A stretch of DNA of 64,000 bases from RBG-16-34-14 sp963727535 (GTDB lineage: Bacteria > Bacteroidota > Ignavibacteria > Ignavibacteriales > Ignavibacteriaceae), in contig CAVSGR010000006.1 of assembly GCA_963727535.1 (NCBI GenBank), positions 186,001-250,000 on the forward strand, read 5' to 3'. Shown here piece by piece: positions 26,268 through 33,930 of the stretch. The first letter of the stretch is position 1. Every line of letters begins with the position of its first letter. The notes under the pieces are model-generated. The model ran no database searches and had not been told where the DNA came from. It saw only the letters and a list, made by a program, of their open reading frames with translations. The position numbers and the translations under genes are program-made.

Positions 26268-27299
26268 TTGAATCAGAATAAACAGCTTCGTCTTCTTATA
26301 GCAAGAATAGATCGTATTGGGGATGTAGTGCTTTCAACACCGATTCCGCGTGAGACTAAACTTGCAAAACCGGACAGTTTTGTCGCCGTTCTTGTTAGAG
26401 AGGAAACCAAAGCCGTTTACCTTAATAATCCAAATGTGGATGCAATTCTTACAATTGATGATGAAGAAGGAAATTTAAAACCATTCTTGCAAATGGTAAG
26501 TGAAATCAGGAAGTACAAATTTACACATGGCTTTATGCTTTTGCCGCAGGAAAGATTAAGCTGGCTTTTTTTCTTAAGTGGGATTCCTTTTAGATTGGGA
26601 GTAAGCCGAAAGCTTTACCAGTTTCTTACATTTACAAAATATGTAAGCCGGCACAAATATATTCCTCTCCGCCACGAAGCCGATTATTGCCTCGATATGT
26701 TGAGAAGAATCGGGATAGAGCCGAAATCAATTAATCCGGAAATATTTTTGAGCAAAGATGAAGAAATTAAAAGAGACGAAATACGAAAGACATTAAAACA
26801 AGATGGAAAAATATTAGTCGGTGTAAATACAACAAGTGGAAGATCTGCTCCGAATATGCCAACATCAGAATACAAGAAACTAATCGATCTTCTTTTAACC
26901 GATGAAAACTTCAAAGTTATTATAACGGAAAATAAACCACCCGGGGAATTAAAAAATATAAAAGATGTTGAATATATTAATGAAGATAAAAAACTGAGGG
27001 AAAGCATTGTCAATTTCAGCGCACTCGATGTTCTTATTTCTGCAAGCACAGGACCTATGCATATTTGTGCAGCTTTAAAAGTTAAAACAGTTTCATTATT
27101 CTGTCCTTTGCCCGGATGTTCGCCAAAACTATGGGGACCACTCGGCAATCGATCTGAAATAATGTTTCCACAGGATAATTATTGCTCTGTTGTTTGTCCC
27201 GGTGATCCGCACACCTGTGATTTTAGTGGAGAAGGCGGAATTGATAGCCAAATAATTTATGAAAGACTAAAACAGTTTATTAATCTCAAGAAGACTTGA
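26268..27299 (+). CDS. Glycosyltransferase family 9 (heptosyltransferase-like)
   Basis: This 343-residue protein has the N-terminal LRLLIARIDRIGDVVLSTP and the acceptor-domain hallmarks of ADP-heptose:LPS transferases. The donor loop SASTGPMHICAALKVKTVSLFCP is followed by CSPKLWGPLGNRS. It probably extends lipopolysaccharide core or another surface glycan at the inner membrane. The start is a TTG at 26268. It is divergent from hemH. A degenerate dispersed-repeat copy overlaps its stop codon (27298-27324). Confidence 0.85.
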   Translation: MNQNKQLRLLIARIDRIGDVVLSTPIPRETKLAKPDSFVAVLVREETKAVYLNNPNVDAILTIDDEEGNLKPFLQMVSEIRKYKFTHGFMLLPQERLSWLFFLSGIPFRLGVSRKLYQFLTFTKYVSRHKYIPLRHEADYCLDMLRRIGIEPKSINPEIFLSKDEEIKRDEIRKTLKQDGKILVGVNTTSGRSAPNMPTSEYKKLIDLLLTDENFKVIITENKPPGELKNIKDVEYINEDKKLRESIVNFSALDVLISASTGPMHICAALKVKTVSLFCPLPGCSPKLWGPLGNRSEIMFPQDNYCSVVCPGDPHTCDFSGEGGIDSQIIYERLKQFINLKKT

Positions 27300-27324
27300 G
27301 ATATTTTGCTACGCTCAATATGAC
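27298..27324 (-). repeat. Degenerate copy of dispersed CATTCTGAGCGAAGCGAAGAATCT repeat
   Basis: Read on the minus strand this is GTCATATTGAGCGTAGCAAAATATCTC, diverged from the cleaner copy at 30512-30537. It starts inside the stop region of the GT9 gene. Confidence 0.5.
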
Positions 27325-27330
27325 AAACAA

Positions 27331-27768
27331 TTATTTTTTCTTTGCCTGTTCTTCATTTCTCCTTTGCATTTCTTCAGCAGAAACATCTTCTATATGAGAA
27401 GCAATCCACCACTGAATTCCGTCTGAATCTTTTACTGCAGCATTGCGGTCACCATAGAATTGGTTCACTGGTTCCATAGCCGATTCGGCGCCTGTTTTAA
27501 CAGCGCGTTTATATGCAACATCAGTATCCTCAACATAAACGTATAACATTGCGGGCATTGGTGGAGACTGAGGGTTTGCGCCCATCATTATTACCGAGTC
27601 TCCGATTCTAACCGAACCATGGTTTACAGTTCCATCAGGCAATGTCATTCTTTCTATTTCTTCAGCCCCAAAAACCTCCTTCAGAAAATCAATTGTTTTT
27701 ATAACATCTTTTACTATGAGGTAAGGACTTACTCTCGAAACTCCATCAGGGATTGGTTTTACGGACAT
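27331..27768 (-). CDS. VOC/glyoxalase-family protein (PhnB-like)
   Basis: This 145-residue protein is of the vicinal-oxygen-chelate fold. It has two beta-alpha-beta-beta-beta halves: VSPYLIVKDVIKTIDFLKEVFGA, then MLYVYVEDTDVAYKRAVKTGA and a late DPDGIQWWIASH-like element (here DSDGIQWWIASH). Such proteins bind a metal and small substrates, but the specific activity cannot be assigned. It is a monocistronic minus-strand gene, divergent from the ArsR operon, with an SD-like AAAGGAG upstream. Confidence 0.8.
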   Translation of the reverse strand: MSVKPIPDGVSRVSPYLIVKDVIKTIDFLKEVFGAEEIERMTLPDGTVNHGSVRIGDSVIMMGANPQSPPMPAMLYVYVEDTDVAYKRAVKTGAESAMEPVNQFYGDRNAAVKDSDGIQWWIASHIEDVSAEEMQRRNEEQAKKK

Positions 27769-27852
27769 ATTTTATCTCCTTTCTTTTTGGTTCAAATTAT
27801 ATGAAAATTTATCTAAAACAAACGATTCCCAGAGACATATTTATTCCAGCAC

Positions 27853-27900
27853 TTGACAAGTAACCAGATGGTTACGTATATTGGTAGCCAGAAGGTTACC
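27853..27900 (+). promoter_or_regulatory. Promoter with two overlapping palindromic operators for the ArsR operon
   Basis: TTGACA (27853-27858) and TATATT (27877-27882) are spaced by 18 bp. A palindrome GTAACC-AGAT-GGTTAC (27860-27875) fills the spacer. A second, GGTAGCC-AGA-AGGTTACC (27883-27900), sits at the expected start of transcription. The two centres are 24 bp apart. This is the arrangement expected for autorepression by the downstream ArsR protein. Confidence 0.75.
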
Positions 27901-27930
27901 AATTATTAATGATTAAATCAAATAAACATT

Positions 27931-28245
27931 ATGGCTTACAAAATAGATGATGTTTTTTCTGCTTTGGCTGATCAGAACAGAAGGGAAATACTGATAATGC
28001 TTTCCCAAAATAAAATGACGGTTAATTCAATCACACAAAAATTTAATATCAGCAGACCGGCAGTTTCAAAACATCTTAAAGTTTTATTAAAAACCCGGTT
28101 AGTTGTTCCTTTGCAAAAAGGGAGAGAAAGACATTACCAGCTAAATGTAGAACCTCTTAATGAAGTCCGCAAGTGGCTTGCGTTCTATGATAAATTCTGG
28201 GATAAAAAGTTACAATCATTAAAAAATTTTGTGGAGAAAGGTTAA
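27931..28245 (+). CDS. ArsR-family HTH transcriptional repressor
   Basis: This 104-residue winged-helix regulator begins DDVFSALADQNRREILIMLS. Its recognition segment is ITQKFNISRPAVSKHLKVL, and the wing REERHYQL-like (here GRERHYQLNVEPL) follows. No metal-binding ELCVCDL-type Cys motif is present, so it is the SdpR/AHSA1-linked kind that senses an unknown signal. It overlaps the next gene by one base and lies behind a promoter with two palindromic operators, so autoregulation is likely. Confidence 0.9.
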   Translation: MAYKIDDVFSALADQNRREILIMLSQNKMTVNSITQKFNISRPAVSKHLKVLLKTRLVVPLQKGRERHYQLNVEPLNEVRKWLAFYDKFWDKKLQSLKNFVEKG

Positions 28246-28676
28246 TGGAAGCAAACCCGATTATAAAAGAGGTAGTTATTAGTGCGTCCCCCGAAAGAGT
28301 ATGGAGTGCCATTACCGACAGAGACAAAATGAAAAAATGGTATTTCGATCTTGCCGAATTTAAACCGGAGGTTGGATTTGAGTTTCAGTTTGAAGGAGGA
28401 CCCGATGACAGAAAATATTTACACTTATGTAAAATAACAGAAGTTATTCCTGGCAAAAAACTTACATATTCTTGGCGATATGATGGTTATCCCGGCAACA
28501 GCCATGTAATATTTGAACTTTTCGAGGAAGGAGATAATACACGATTGAGATTAACGCACGAGGGGATTGAAAGTTTTGGAAAAGACAATCCGGACCTTGC
28601 GAAGGAAAATTTCGACAAAGGATGGAACGAAATATTAGGCAAAAATCTCAAAGAATATTTAGAGTCTAAAAAGTAA
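28245..28676 (+). CDS. SRPBCC/AHSA1-domain protein
   Basis: This 143-residue START-like (Bet v1 fold) protein begins IIKEVVISASPERVWSAITDRDKMKKWYF and contains KLTYSWRYDGYPG and RLRLTHEGIESF. AHSA1-like domains in bacteria bind hydrophobic ligands. They are commonly encoded next to an ArsR repressor, as here, where start and stop share a base. Specific ligand unknown. Confidence 0.85.
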   Translation: MEANPIIKEVVISASPERVWSAITDRDKMKKWYFDLAEFKPEVGFEFQFEGGPDDRKYLHLCKITEVIPGKKLTYSWRYDGYPGNSHVIFELFEEGDNTRLRLTHEGIESFGKDNPDLAKENFDKGWNEILGKNLKEYLESKK

Positions 28677-28717
28677 AAGTTGTAGAATTAACTAATCACA
28701 AAACCGGAGAATACATA

Positions 28718-29137
28718 ATGGACCCAATACTAAAAAAAATTACTATTAATGCACCTGCAAGTAAAGTTTGGAAAGCACTCACCGATCCCGCAAAAGTTGA
28801 AGCATGGATGCTAATGGAAACAACCTTTTTACCCCAGAAAGACAAAAACTTTACGTTTAAAGCAGAGTCAAACGAAAATTGGGATGGTATTTTCAAATGC
28901 ATTGTTAAAGAAATTGTTGAGAACAAAAAACTTGTATATACATGGGACACGGGTTTTATAAATGCCGAAACTATAGTTTCTTTTGAGCTAAAAGAAATCG
29001 GTAAACAGACCGAGCTAACATTAACTCACTCAGGTTGGGAAAAACTTGCAGCAAACCAGCAGCAAACCAAAGATGCTCACAGTGAAGGCTGGGATATCAG
29101 GTTTGTTCAGAAACTTAAAGAACTTGTTGAAAGCTAA
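28718..29137 (+). CDS. SRPBCC/AHSA1-domain protein, second copy
   Basis: This 139-residue paralogue of the preceding gene starts ILKKITINAPASKVWKALTDPAKVEAWM, with LVYTWDTGF and LTLTHSGWEKL. It is separated from the first by 41 bp and has its own ribosome site, so the operon is ArsR-AHSA1-AHSA1. A dispersed repeat follows its stop by 20 bp. Divergence between the two copies suggests different ligands. Confidence 0.83.
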   Translation: MDPILKKITINAPASKVWKALTDPAKVEAWMLMETTFLPQKDKNFTFKAESNENWDGIFKCIVKEIVENKKLVYTWDTGFINAETIVSFELKEIGKQTELTLTHSGWEKLAANQQQTKDAHSEGWDIRFVQKLKELVES

Positions 29138-29156
29138 GCCGTTTTATTTTTTAGTT

Positions 29157-29198
29157 GTCATTCTGAACGACTGTCTTTTAGACAGGAGTGAAGAATCT
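29157..29198 (+). repeat. Dispersed intergenic repeat, variant with internal hairpin
   Basis: It begins GTCATTCTGAAC, contains a GTCTtttAGAC hairpin, and ends GTGAAGAATCT. It shares both ends with the copy at 30512-30537. It lies between convergent genes. Confidence 0.55.
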
Positions 29199-29907
29199 AA
29201 CTAACTTTATTAATGGCTGCTTCTGTAAAAGCATCGATCAACGGATGGTTTTTATTTCGTAAAGATGATCTTTCCGGTTGGAACAAAGTAGCTATAAAGA
29301 AGGGATGATTTTTTAACTCGATAATTCTTATTTCTTTGTTTTCATCATACCCCGAAATTTTTAGTTCGCTTTTTTTCAACTGTTCTAAATAATCATGGTT
29401 GAAACCGTAATTGCAATGATAGGTTTCGTTAGTTTTATCAGTATTAAAAATCTTTTTAGTACAAGAGCTTTCAACGAAGAAAATATCGCCATTCTTTTCA
29501 ACCATTGAACAAGAGAGAGAAGAAATAACTGGAGTTGATGTTCCGGGATTTACTTCGAGATGATCTGCATTTTTAATTCCAATTACATTTCTGAAATACT
29601 CGACGACTGCGTGTTGAAAACCGCCGCAGGTTCCTAAAAAGGGAATGTTATTTTCCCTTGCAAATTTTATTGCAGATAATGCGCCCCCCATATCTTTGTA
29701 TGGAGTAGCCGGTACAGCCCAAAAACCGTCAAAAGAACTCAACTCATCTATATATTTTTTTGTTATAAGATCAGTATCAAGCCAGAAATATTCAACTTCG
29801 CGGTTTAATTTTTGTGAAGAAAGCTTAAGCGCTTTTGGAATAGCAACATGTGCAGTTACCGTGGGATTGTAATCCCCGATTAAACCGATTTTGATTTTGT
29901 TCATCAA
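29197..29907 (-). CDS. Stand-alone CTP-synthase-like glutamine amidotransferase domain
   Basis: This 236-residue protein resembles the C-terminal amidotransferase domain of PyrG without the synthetase part. It starts IKIGLIGDYNPTVTAHVAI and has the nucleophile elbow FLGTCGGFQHAVVEY with Cys at about 94. The PyrG HPE motif is replaced by QPE (TLFQPERSS), so the catalytic His is absent. It fits the group sometimes named CTP synthase C-terminal region-related proteins. Function is unknown; glutaminase activity is doubtful. It is followed by a convergent repeat and preceded by the RRM gene terminator. Confidence 0.75.
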   Translation of the reverse strand: MMNKIKIGLIGDYNPTVTAHVAIPKALKLSSQKLNREVEYFWLDTDLITKKYIDELSSFDGFWAVPATPYKDMGGALSAIKFARENNIPFLGTCGGFQHAVVEYFRNVIGIKNADHLEVNPGTSTPVISSLSCSMVEKNGDIFFVESSCTKKIFNTDKTNETYHCNYGFNHDYLEQLKKSELKISGYDENKEIRIIELKNHPFFIATLFQPERSSLRNKNHPLIDAFTEAAINKVS

Positions 29908-29922
29908 ATAAGTTTCTTACCA

Positions 29923-29975
29923 TAAAAAAAAGATGCCGGAACTTTCAAAGGGATACCTTTGGTAAAGTCCGGCAT
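29923..29975 (-). terminator. Rho-independent terminator of the RRM gene
   Basis: On the minus strand ATGCCGGA...TCCGGCAT forms a long stem with an inner CTTT.CCAAAGG/CCCTTTGAAAG section (29933-29975), followed by a run of eight T. It lies 30 bp past the RRM gene stop and just upstream of the amidotransferase start. Confidence 0.85.
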
Positions 29976-30004
29976 TATATTAATTATAAAAGAGATGAAA
30001 GAAC

Positions 30005-30340
30005 TTACCTTCCTCTTCCGCCGCCACCGCCACGGTTGAAGTTTCTTCCACCGCCCCCGCCACCACCGCCGCGTCTGCCGCCGCGGTCGTTTCTGTCTTT
30101 CCTGGGACGTGCTTCGTTAACCGTAATGTTCTTTCCTTTAAACTCCTGGGTATTAAGCTCTTTAATTGCATTTTGTGCTTCAGCCTGCCCGGGCATCTCT
30201 ACAAATCCGAATCCCCTCGATTGTTGAGTAAACATATCGCGTATAACTTTAGCTTCTTTAACTTGTCCGTACGTAGAGAAGAGATTCGAAAGTTCTTCGT
30301 CTGTAACGTCAGAAGCGAGATTGCCGACATAAATGTTCAT
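30005..30340 (-). CDS. RNA-binding protein with one RRM and Gly/Arg-rich tail
   Basis: This 111-residue protein has a single RRM over residues 1-80: RNP2 is IYVGNL and RNP1 is SRGFGFVEM. It ends in a Gly/Arg/Asn-rich tail (GGRRGGGGGGGGRNFNRGG). This is the form of bacterial cold-inducible or general RRM RNA chaperones. It is monocistronic, with a strong terminator downstream and an AGGAG site before the ATG. Confidence 0.93.
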   Translation of the reverse strand: MNIYVGNLASDVTDEELSNLFSTYGQVKEAKVIRDMFTQQSRGFGFVEMPGQAEAQNAIKELNTQEFKGKNITVNEARPRKDRNDRGGRRGGGGGGGGRNFNRGGGGGRGR

Positions 30341-30511
30341 TAGATACTCCTGAAAAATTTTTTATATAATAATTATTCCTGTAGATTAAAAACCAGAATG
30401 AGAAAATGAAGTATCTGTATTTTTAAGCAGGTGGTGCAAGATAATTTTTATTCGGTTCTAAATCAAACTAATTATAACAACTAAAATAATGGAAAAAAGA
30501 TAGAAGAGGCA

Positions 30512-30537
30512 GTCATTCTGAGCGAAGCGAAGAATCT
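30512..30537 (+). repeat. Dispersed intergenic repeat, clean copy
   Basis: GTCATTCTGAGCGAAGCGAAGAATCT is a short intergenic repeat seen in many bacterial genomes. It lies 12 bp from the DoxX stop. Related copies are at 27298-27324, 29157-29198 and 33866-33930. Confidence 0.7.
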
Positions 30538-30548
30538 CTTAGTAGCGA

Positions 30549-30954
30549 TTAATCCCATTTATTTTTAGAGGAAACACAATATTTTCCTCCGCCGGTAAAG
30601 AAAAGAGCAAGTGCGCCAAAGAGAAAAAGGGCATTTAGTTCAATAGCCCAACCTCCCCTTATCACAAAAAGCTGATCACTTTTTGCCAGGAAAATTGTCA
30701 TGAACATGTTGAATGCAACAATGAGTGCAGCAATACGTGTTCTGTAACCGATTACCAGGAGTAACGGAGCAATTATTTCACCAATAAAAACTCCATACTT
30801 AATAAATGCCGGTAAGCCCACTTTAGTGAGAGATTCTCCAAGCCAGTCTATTCCATTGACAAGTTTGGAAATGCCGTGAGGCAGCAAAAGCAATCCCACA
30901 GTTAATCTTATGATAAGAATTCCTGTGTCGTTTGATTTAAAAGAAAGCAGACAT
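30549..30954 (-). CDS. DoxX-family membrane protein (start masked by a probable indel)
   Basis: This four-helix DoxX protein of about 135 residues has the family opening TGILIIRLTVGLLLLPHGISKL and GEIIAPLLLVIGYRTRIAAL, and a late WAIELNALFLFGALALFF. An ATG at 30954, just after the hemN stop, reads MSAFF and then hits a stop. Deleting one T from the TTTT run (A run 30939-30942 on the plus strand) gives MSAFFKSNDTGILIIR, a natural start. Without that correction no good start exists outside hemN. It is probably co-transcribed with hemN. Confidence 0.8.
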
Positions 30955-30972
30955 ATATAAATGATTTTTATT

Positions 30973-32349
30973 CTAAACTGTTCTCGAATATTTAGCAGTA
31001 TCTTCTTTTCTTTCAAGAAAGCCGTCAAAATTCATTGCTATATTACGAATAAGAAGCCTTCCCATATCTTTTATTTTAATTTCTTTACCCGAGATTTCAA
31101 CGAGGTTATCGTTTTCCATTTCCTTAAGGTTATTCAAACCCCACGCAAAGTAATCTTTAAACTTGATCTTAAACTTTTCTTCAACTTGTGCAAAGTTCAG
31201 TTCAAAGTCGCACATAAGTTTCATAATTACAAATCGACGGATATGGTCGTCTTCAGTTAACCGGTAACCTTTTGCTGTAGGCAGAGTTTCCTCATCAAGA
31301 AGCTTGTAATATTCTTTTTCTGTTTTATAGTTTTGTGCATAAACATTTTGCAATTGACTTATGCCTGTGATGCCAAAGGCATAAAGATCGGCATCTGCAT
31401 TAGTGCTGTATCCCTGGAAATTCCTGTAAAGCTTTTTTTCTTTCAATGCGATTGAAAGATCATCGCCGGGTTTTGCAAAGTGGTCCATCCCAATAAAAAC
31501 ATAACCTGCGCCTGTAAGCTGTTCAATTGTTGTTTTCAAAATATCGAGCTTAACTTCCGGTGCAGGCAAATCTTCCTGATGAATAAGCGCCATATGTTTT
31601 TTAAGCCAGGGAACATGTGCATAATTAAAAACAGCAATCCTGTCGGGAGAAATATCAATTATCTTTTCAACAGTTTCTGCAAAGGAATCGGCAGTTTGGA
31701 AAGGAAGTCCGTAAATCAAATCGAGGTTGATGCTTTTGAATCCAAGCTCTCTTACCCATTGCACAGTTTGTCTCGTCATATCTTCCGGCTGAATTCTATT
31801 AACATATTTCTGCACTTTTTCATTAAAATCCTGCACTCCCATGCTTATCCTGTTAAACCCATTGTTACGTAAAGCCGCGAGGTGTTCTTTTGTCAGTCCG
31901 CGCGGATCAATTTCACAGCTATTCTCGGAATTATTTTTAAAGTTAAATGATATGTTGATAAATGATGCAAGGTCCGCAATTTCATCCGGATTAAGATGAG
32001 TTGGCGTTCCGCCGCCCCAGTGAAGCTGAGTAACTTTTCTGTCGGTGAGCAAGTAGCTTCTCATCAAATCCATTTCTTTCTTTATATAGCTTACATAGTC
32101 ACCAACCCTGTCACGATTTCTTGTAATAATCATATTACAACCGCAGAAATAGCAAAGCGTATCGCAGTAAGGAAGATGAAGATAAAGAGATAGATCGGGA
32201 AGATTTTCCCCATAATTTGTTTTTATTATTTCATCAAGGAATTGCTCTGATTTAAACTCGTCACTGAATTGTGGGGCAGTCGGGTAACTTGTATACCTTG
32301 GTCCCGGTCTGTCGTATTTCTTAAATTTTGCTAAATCTATTTCAAACAT
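30973..32349 (-). CDS. hemN: Oxygen-independent coproporphyrinogen III oxidase
   Basis: HemN is a radical-SAM enzyme that decarboxylates coproporphyrinogen III to protoporphyrinogen IX without oxygen. The 458 residues carry the cluster motif CDTLCYFCGCN (CxxxCxxC plus the extra Cys typical of true HemN). They also have YTSYPTAPQF at the N-terminus, GGGTPTHL, and a C-terminal HemN domain (RLTEDDHIRRFVIMKLMCDF). It is separated from hemE by a four-helix-bundle cassette. Confidence 0.97.
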   Translation of the reverse strand: MFEIDLAKFKKYDRPGPRYTSYPTAPQFSDEFKSEQFLDEIIKTNYGENLPDLSLYLHLPYCDTLCYFCGCNMIITRNRDRVGDYVSYIKKEMDLMRSYLLTDRKVTQLHWGGGTPTHLNPDEIADLASFINISFNFKNNSENSCEIDPRGLTKEHLAALRNNGFNRISMGVQDFNEKVQKYVNRIQPEDMTRQTVQWVRELGFKSINLDLIYGLPFQTADSFAETVEKIIDISPDRIAVFNYAHVPWLKKHMALIHQEDLPAPEVKLDILKTTIEQLTGAGYVFIGMDHFAKPGDDLSIALKEKKLYRNFQGYSTNADADLYAFGITGISQLQNVYAQNYKTEKEYYKLLDEETLPTAKGYRLTEDDHIRRFVIMKLMCDFELNFAQVEEKFKIKFKDYFAWGLNNLKEMENDNLVEISGKEIKIKDMGRLLIRNIAMNFDGFLERKEDTAKYSRTV

Positions 32350-32362
32350 GTCGTCTCCAACG

Positions 32363-32797
32363 AAATTAACAATTAAAAATTAACAATGAATAATTATGAT
32401 TTTAATTTAGTGTTTTTAATAATTGAGGTTAATAATTTTATTAGTTCTAAACAATTCATTAAAAGGCTTTCAAATTCCTTTTTATCAAGAACATCACTCT
32501 CATAAAATAATCTAAGCCAAAATTCTGTTTCGTAAGCTTCTTTTAAACTTATTCTTAATTTATTTCTAAAATCCGTTTTACTTGCAGCAGCCTGCGACTC
32601 AGCTATATTTGCACCAATCGAAGTTCCGGAATTAAGCAACTGATTATACAGTGACCTTAAGTATTTATCATTTTTAATCAGGTATTTATAACAGTTAACA
32701 ATACGTACAGAAAAACTAAAACTTTTCCGAACTACCGGATTATCCATTTTCATTTTTACCCCCAAATTGTAAATTGTTAATTAATAATTTTTAATTT
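32363..32797 (-). mobile_element. Four-helix-bundle (IVS-type) cassette bounded by 33-bp inverted repeats
   Basis: Arms at 32363-32395 and 32765-32797 are imperfect inverted copies. They agree at 27 of 33 positions by my alignment, with words AATTAACAATT and AAAAATT. The right arm ends 2 bp before the hemE stop codon and the left arm overlaps the cassette gene's stop. Arm sequence differs from that of the other cassette (23369-23814), but the architecture is the same. No transposase or target duplication is seen. Confidence 0.5.
32394..32753 (-). CDS. Four-helix-bundle protein, 23S rRNA intervening-sequence (S23/IVP) family
   Basis: From the Met at 32753 the product is 119 residues, starting MKMDNPVVRKSFSF. 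An in-frame TTG at 32765 is less likely because it sits in the repeat arm. The core LLNSGTSIGANIAESQAA, then FRNKLRISLKEAYETEFWLRLF, is shared with the cassette protein at 23399-23785. Late helices end NTKLKS. It is inserted between hemE and hemN, same strand. Four amphipathic helices are expected, with a likely pentameric assembly as in known relatives. Role unknown. Confidence 0.85.
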   Translation of the reverse strand: MKMDNPVVRKSFSFSVRIVNCYKYLIKNDKYLRSLYNQLLNSGTSIGANIAESQAAASKTDFRNKLRISLKEAYETEFWLRLFYESDVLDKKEFESLLMNCLELIKLLTSIIKNTKLKS

Positions 32798-32798
32798 T

Positions 32799-33848
32799 TC
32801 ACAGGTGAAACTTTTTACTTTCTTTTTTTACAACTTTTACTAAATACTTCGCTTTCTCCGGATCTACATCCGGTAGAATGCCATGACCAAGATTAAAAAT
32901 ATGCCCGCTTCCTTTTCCGAATGAGCTTAATATTTTAATTGCTTCTTCTTCAATTTTTTTCTCGCTTGCATAAAGAACTGTAGGATCGAGATTTCCCTGC
33001 AAGGCAACTCTGTCCCCTATTTCTTTTCTTACTTTTCCAATGTTCATTGTCCAGTCGAGACCGATAACATCAGCGCCGCACCGCGATATTCTTTTTAGTT
33101 TATAATGAACTCCCTTCGGGAAAAATATAACGGGTTCTTTCTTTCTTTTAATATTTGAGATAATCATTTCAACATACCGGAGAGAAAATTCCTCAAAATC
33201 ATCTTGTGAAAGAATTCCTCCCCAAGTATCAAAAATCTGAACTGCATCTGCACCGGCTTCAATCTTTGCTGAGAGATAATCAGCAACAGCACTCGCAAGT
33301 TTTTCAAGAATAGAATGTGCAAGCGAAGGAGTATTAAAGATTAAACTTTTTACATTTGAAAAATTCTTAGATCCTTTTCCTTCAACCATATAAGTTAAAA
33401 GTGTCCACGGGGAACCTGCAAAACCTATTAAAGGAACCCTTCCGTTTAATTCTTTTTTTGTAAGAGACACTGCATCAAGAACATATTTCAAATCTTTTGT
33501 TGGATCTATTTTCTTTAAGCCTTTAGCGTCTTTCTCATTTCTTACAGGATTAGGAAATACAGGACCTTTTCCCTCGTGCATTTCAAGCTTCATTCCCATT
33601 GCTTCAGGAATTACGAGAATGTCTGAAAATATAATTGCGGCATCAACACCAATAATATCGACTGGCTGAATTGTAACTTCAGCCGCAAGTTCGGGAGTTT
33701 TACACATTGTAAGAAAATCGGCTCTCTCTCTTACAGCTCTGTACTCGGGCAAATATCTACCTGCCTGTCGCATAATCCAGATTGGGGTTCGTTCGACAGG
33801 TTTTCTTTTACAGACTCTTAGAAAAAGATCGTTTTTTAGTTTAGCCAA
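32799..33848 (-). CDS. hemE: Uroporphyrinogen decarboxylase
   Basis: HemE removes four carboxyls from uroporphyrinogen III to give coproporphyrinogen III. The 349-residue protein has the signature RTPIWIMRQAGRYLPEYR, then IIFSDILVIPEAMG, GFAGSPWTLLTYMVEG and FNLGHGILPDVDPE. Length is normal. It lies 82 bp downstream of the tetR::hemD gene; that gap carries an inverted dispersed repeat. Confidence 0.97.
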   Translation of the reverse strand: MAKLKNDLFLRVCKRKPVERTPIWIMRQAGRYLPEYRAVRERADFLTMCKTPELAAEVTIQPVDIIGVDAAIIFSDILVIPEAMGMKLEMHEGKGPVFPNPVRNEKDAKGLKKIDPTKDLKYVLDAVSLTKKELNGRVPLIGFAGSPWTLLTYMVEGKGSKNFSNVKSLIFNTPSLAHSILEKLASAVADYLSAKIEAGADAVQIFDTWGGILSQDDFEEFSLRYVEMIISNIKRKKEPVIFFPKGVHYKLKRISRCGADVIGLDWTMNIGKVRKEIGDRVALQGNLDPTVLYASEKKIEEEAIKILSSFGKGSGHIFNLGHGILPDVDPEKAKYLVKVVKKESKKFHL

Positions 33849-33865
33849 ATTAGTTCCTAATAATT

Positions 33866-33930
33866 GTCATTCCGAACTTGTTTCGGAATCTTAGCTGATA
33901 AAGAGATGCTGAAACAAGTTCAGCATAACA
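33866..33930. repeat. Inverted pair of dispersed repeats in the tetR::hemD-hemE gap
   Basis: The left unit GTCATTCCGAACTTGTTTCGGAATCT (33866-33891) and the right unit AGATGCTGAAACAAGTTCAGCATAACA (33904-33930) are inverted relatives. They would form a hairpin between two genes of the heme operon. It may attenuate or process the transcript; that effect is inference. Confidence 0.55.

Noticed and set aside
26684..27148. 154-codon minus-strand frame inside the GT9 gene
   Set aside because: It is fully antisense to a conserved glycosyltransferase; translation shows no motif.
29620..29640. Selenocysteine in the amidotransferase-like protein
   Set aside because: The nucleophile codon is a plain Cys codon, not TGA, and no in-frame TGA is present.
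23399..32753. Diversity-generating retroelement (because four-helix-bundle proteins resemble Avd)
   Set aside because: No reverse transcriptase, template repeat or variable repeat is seen near either gene.
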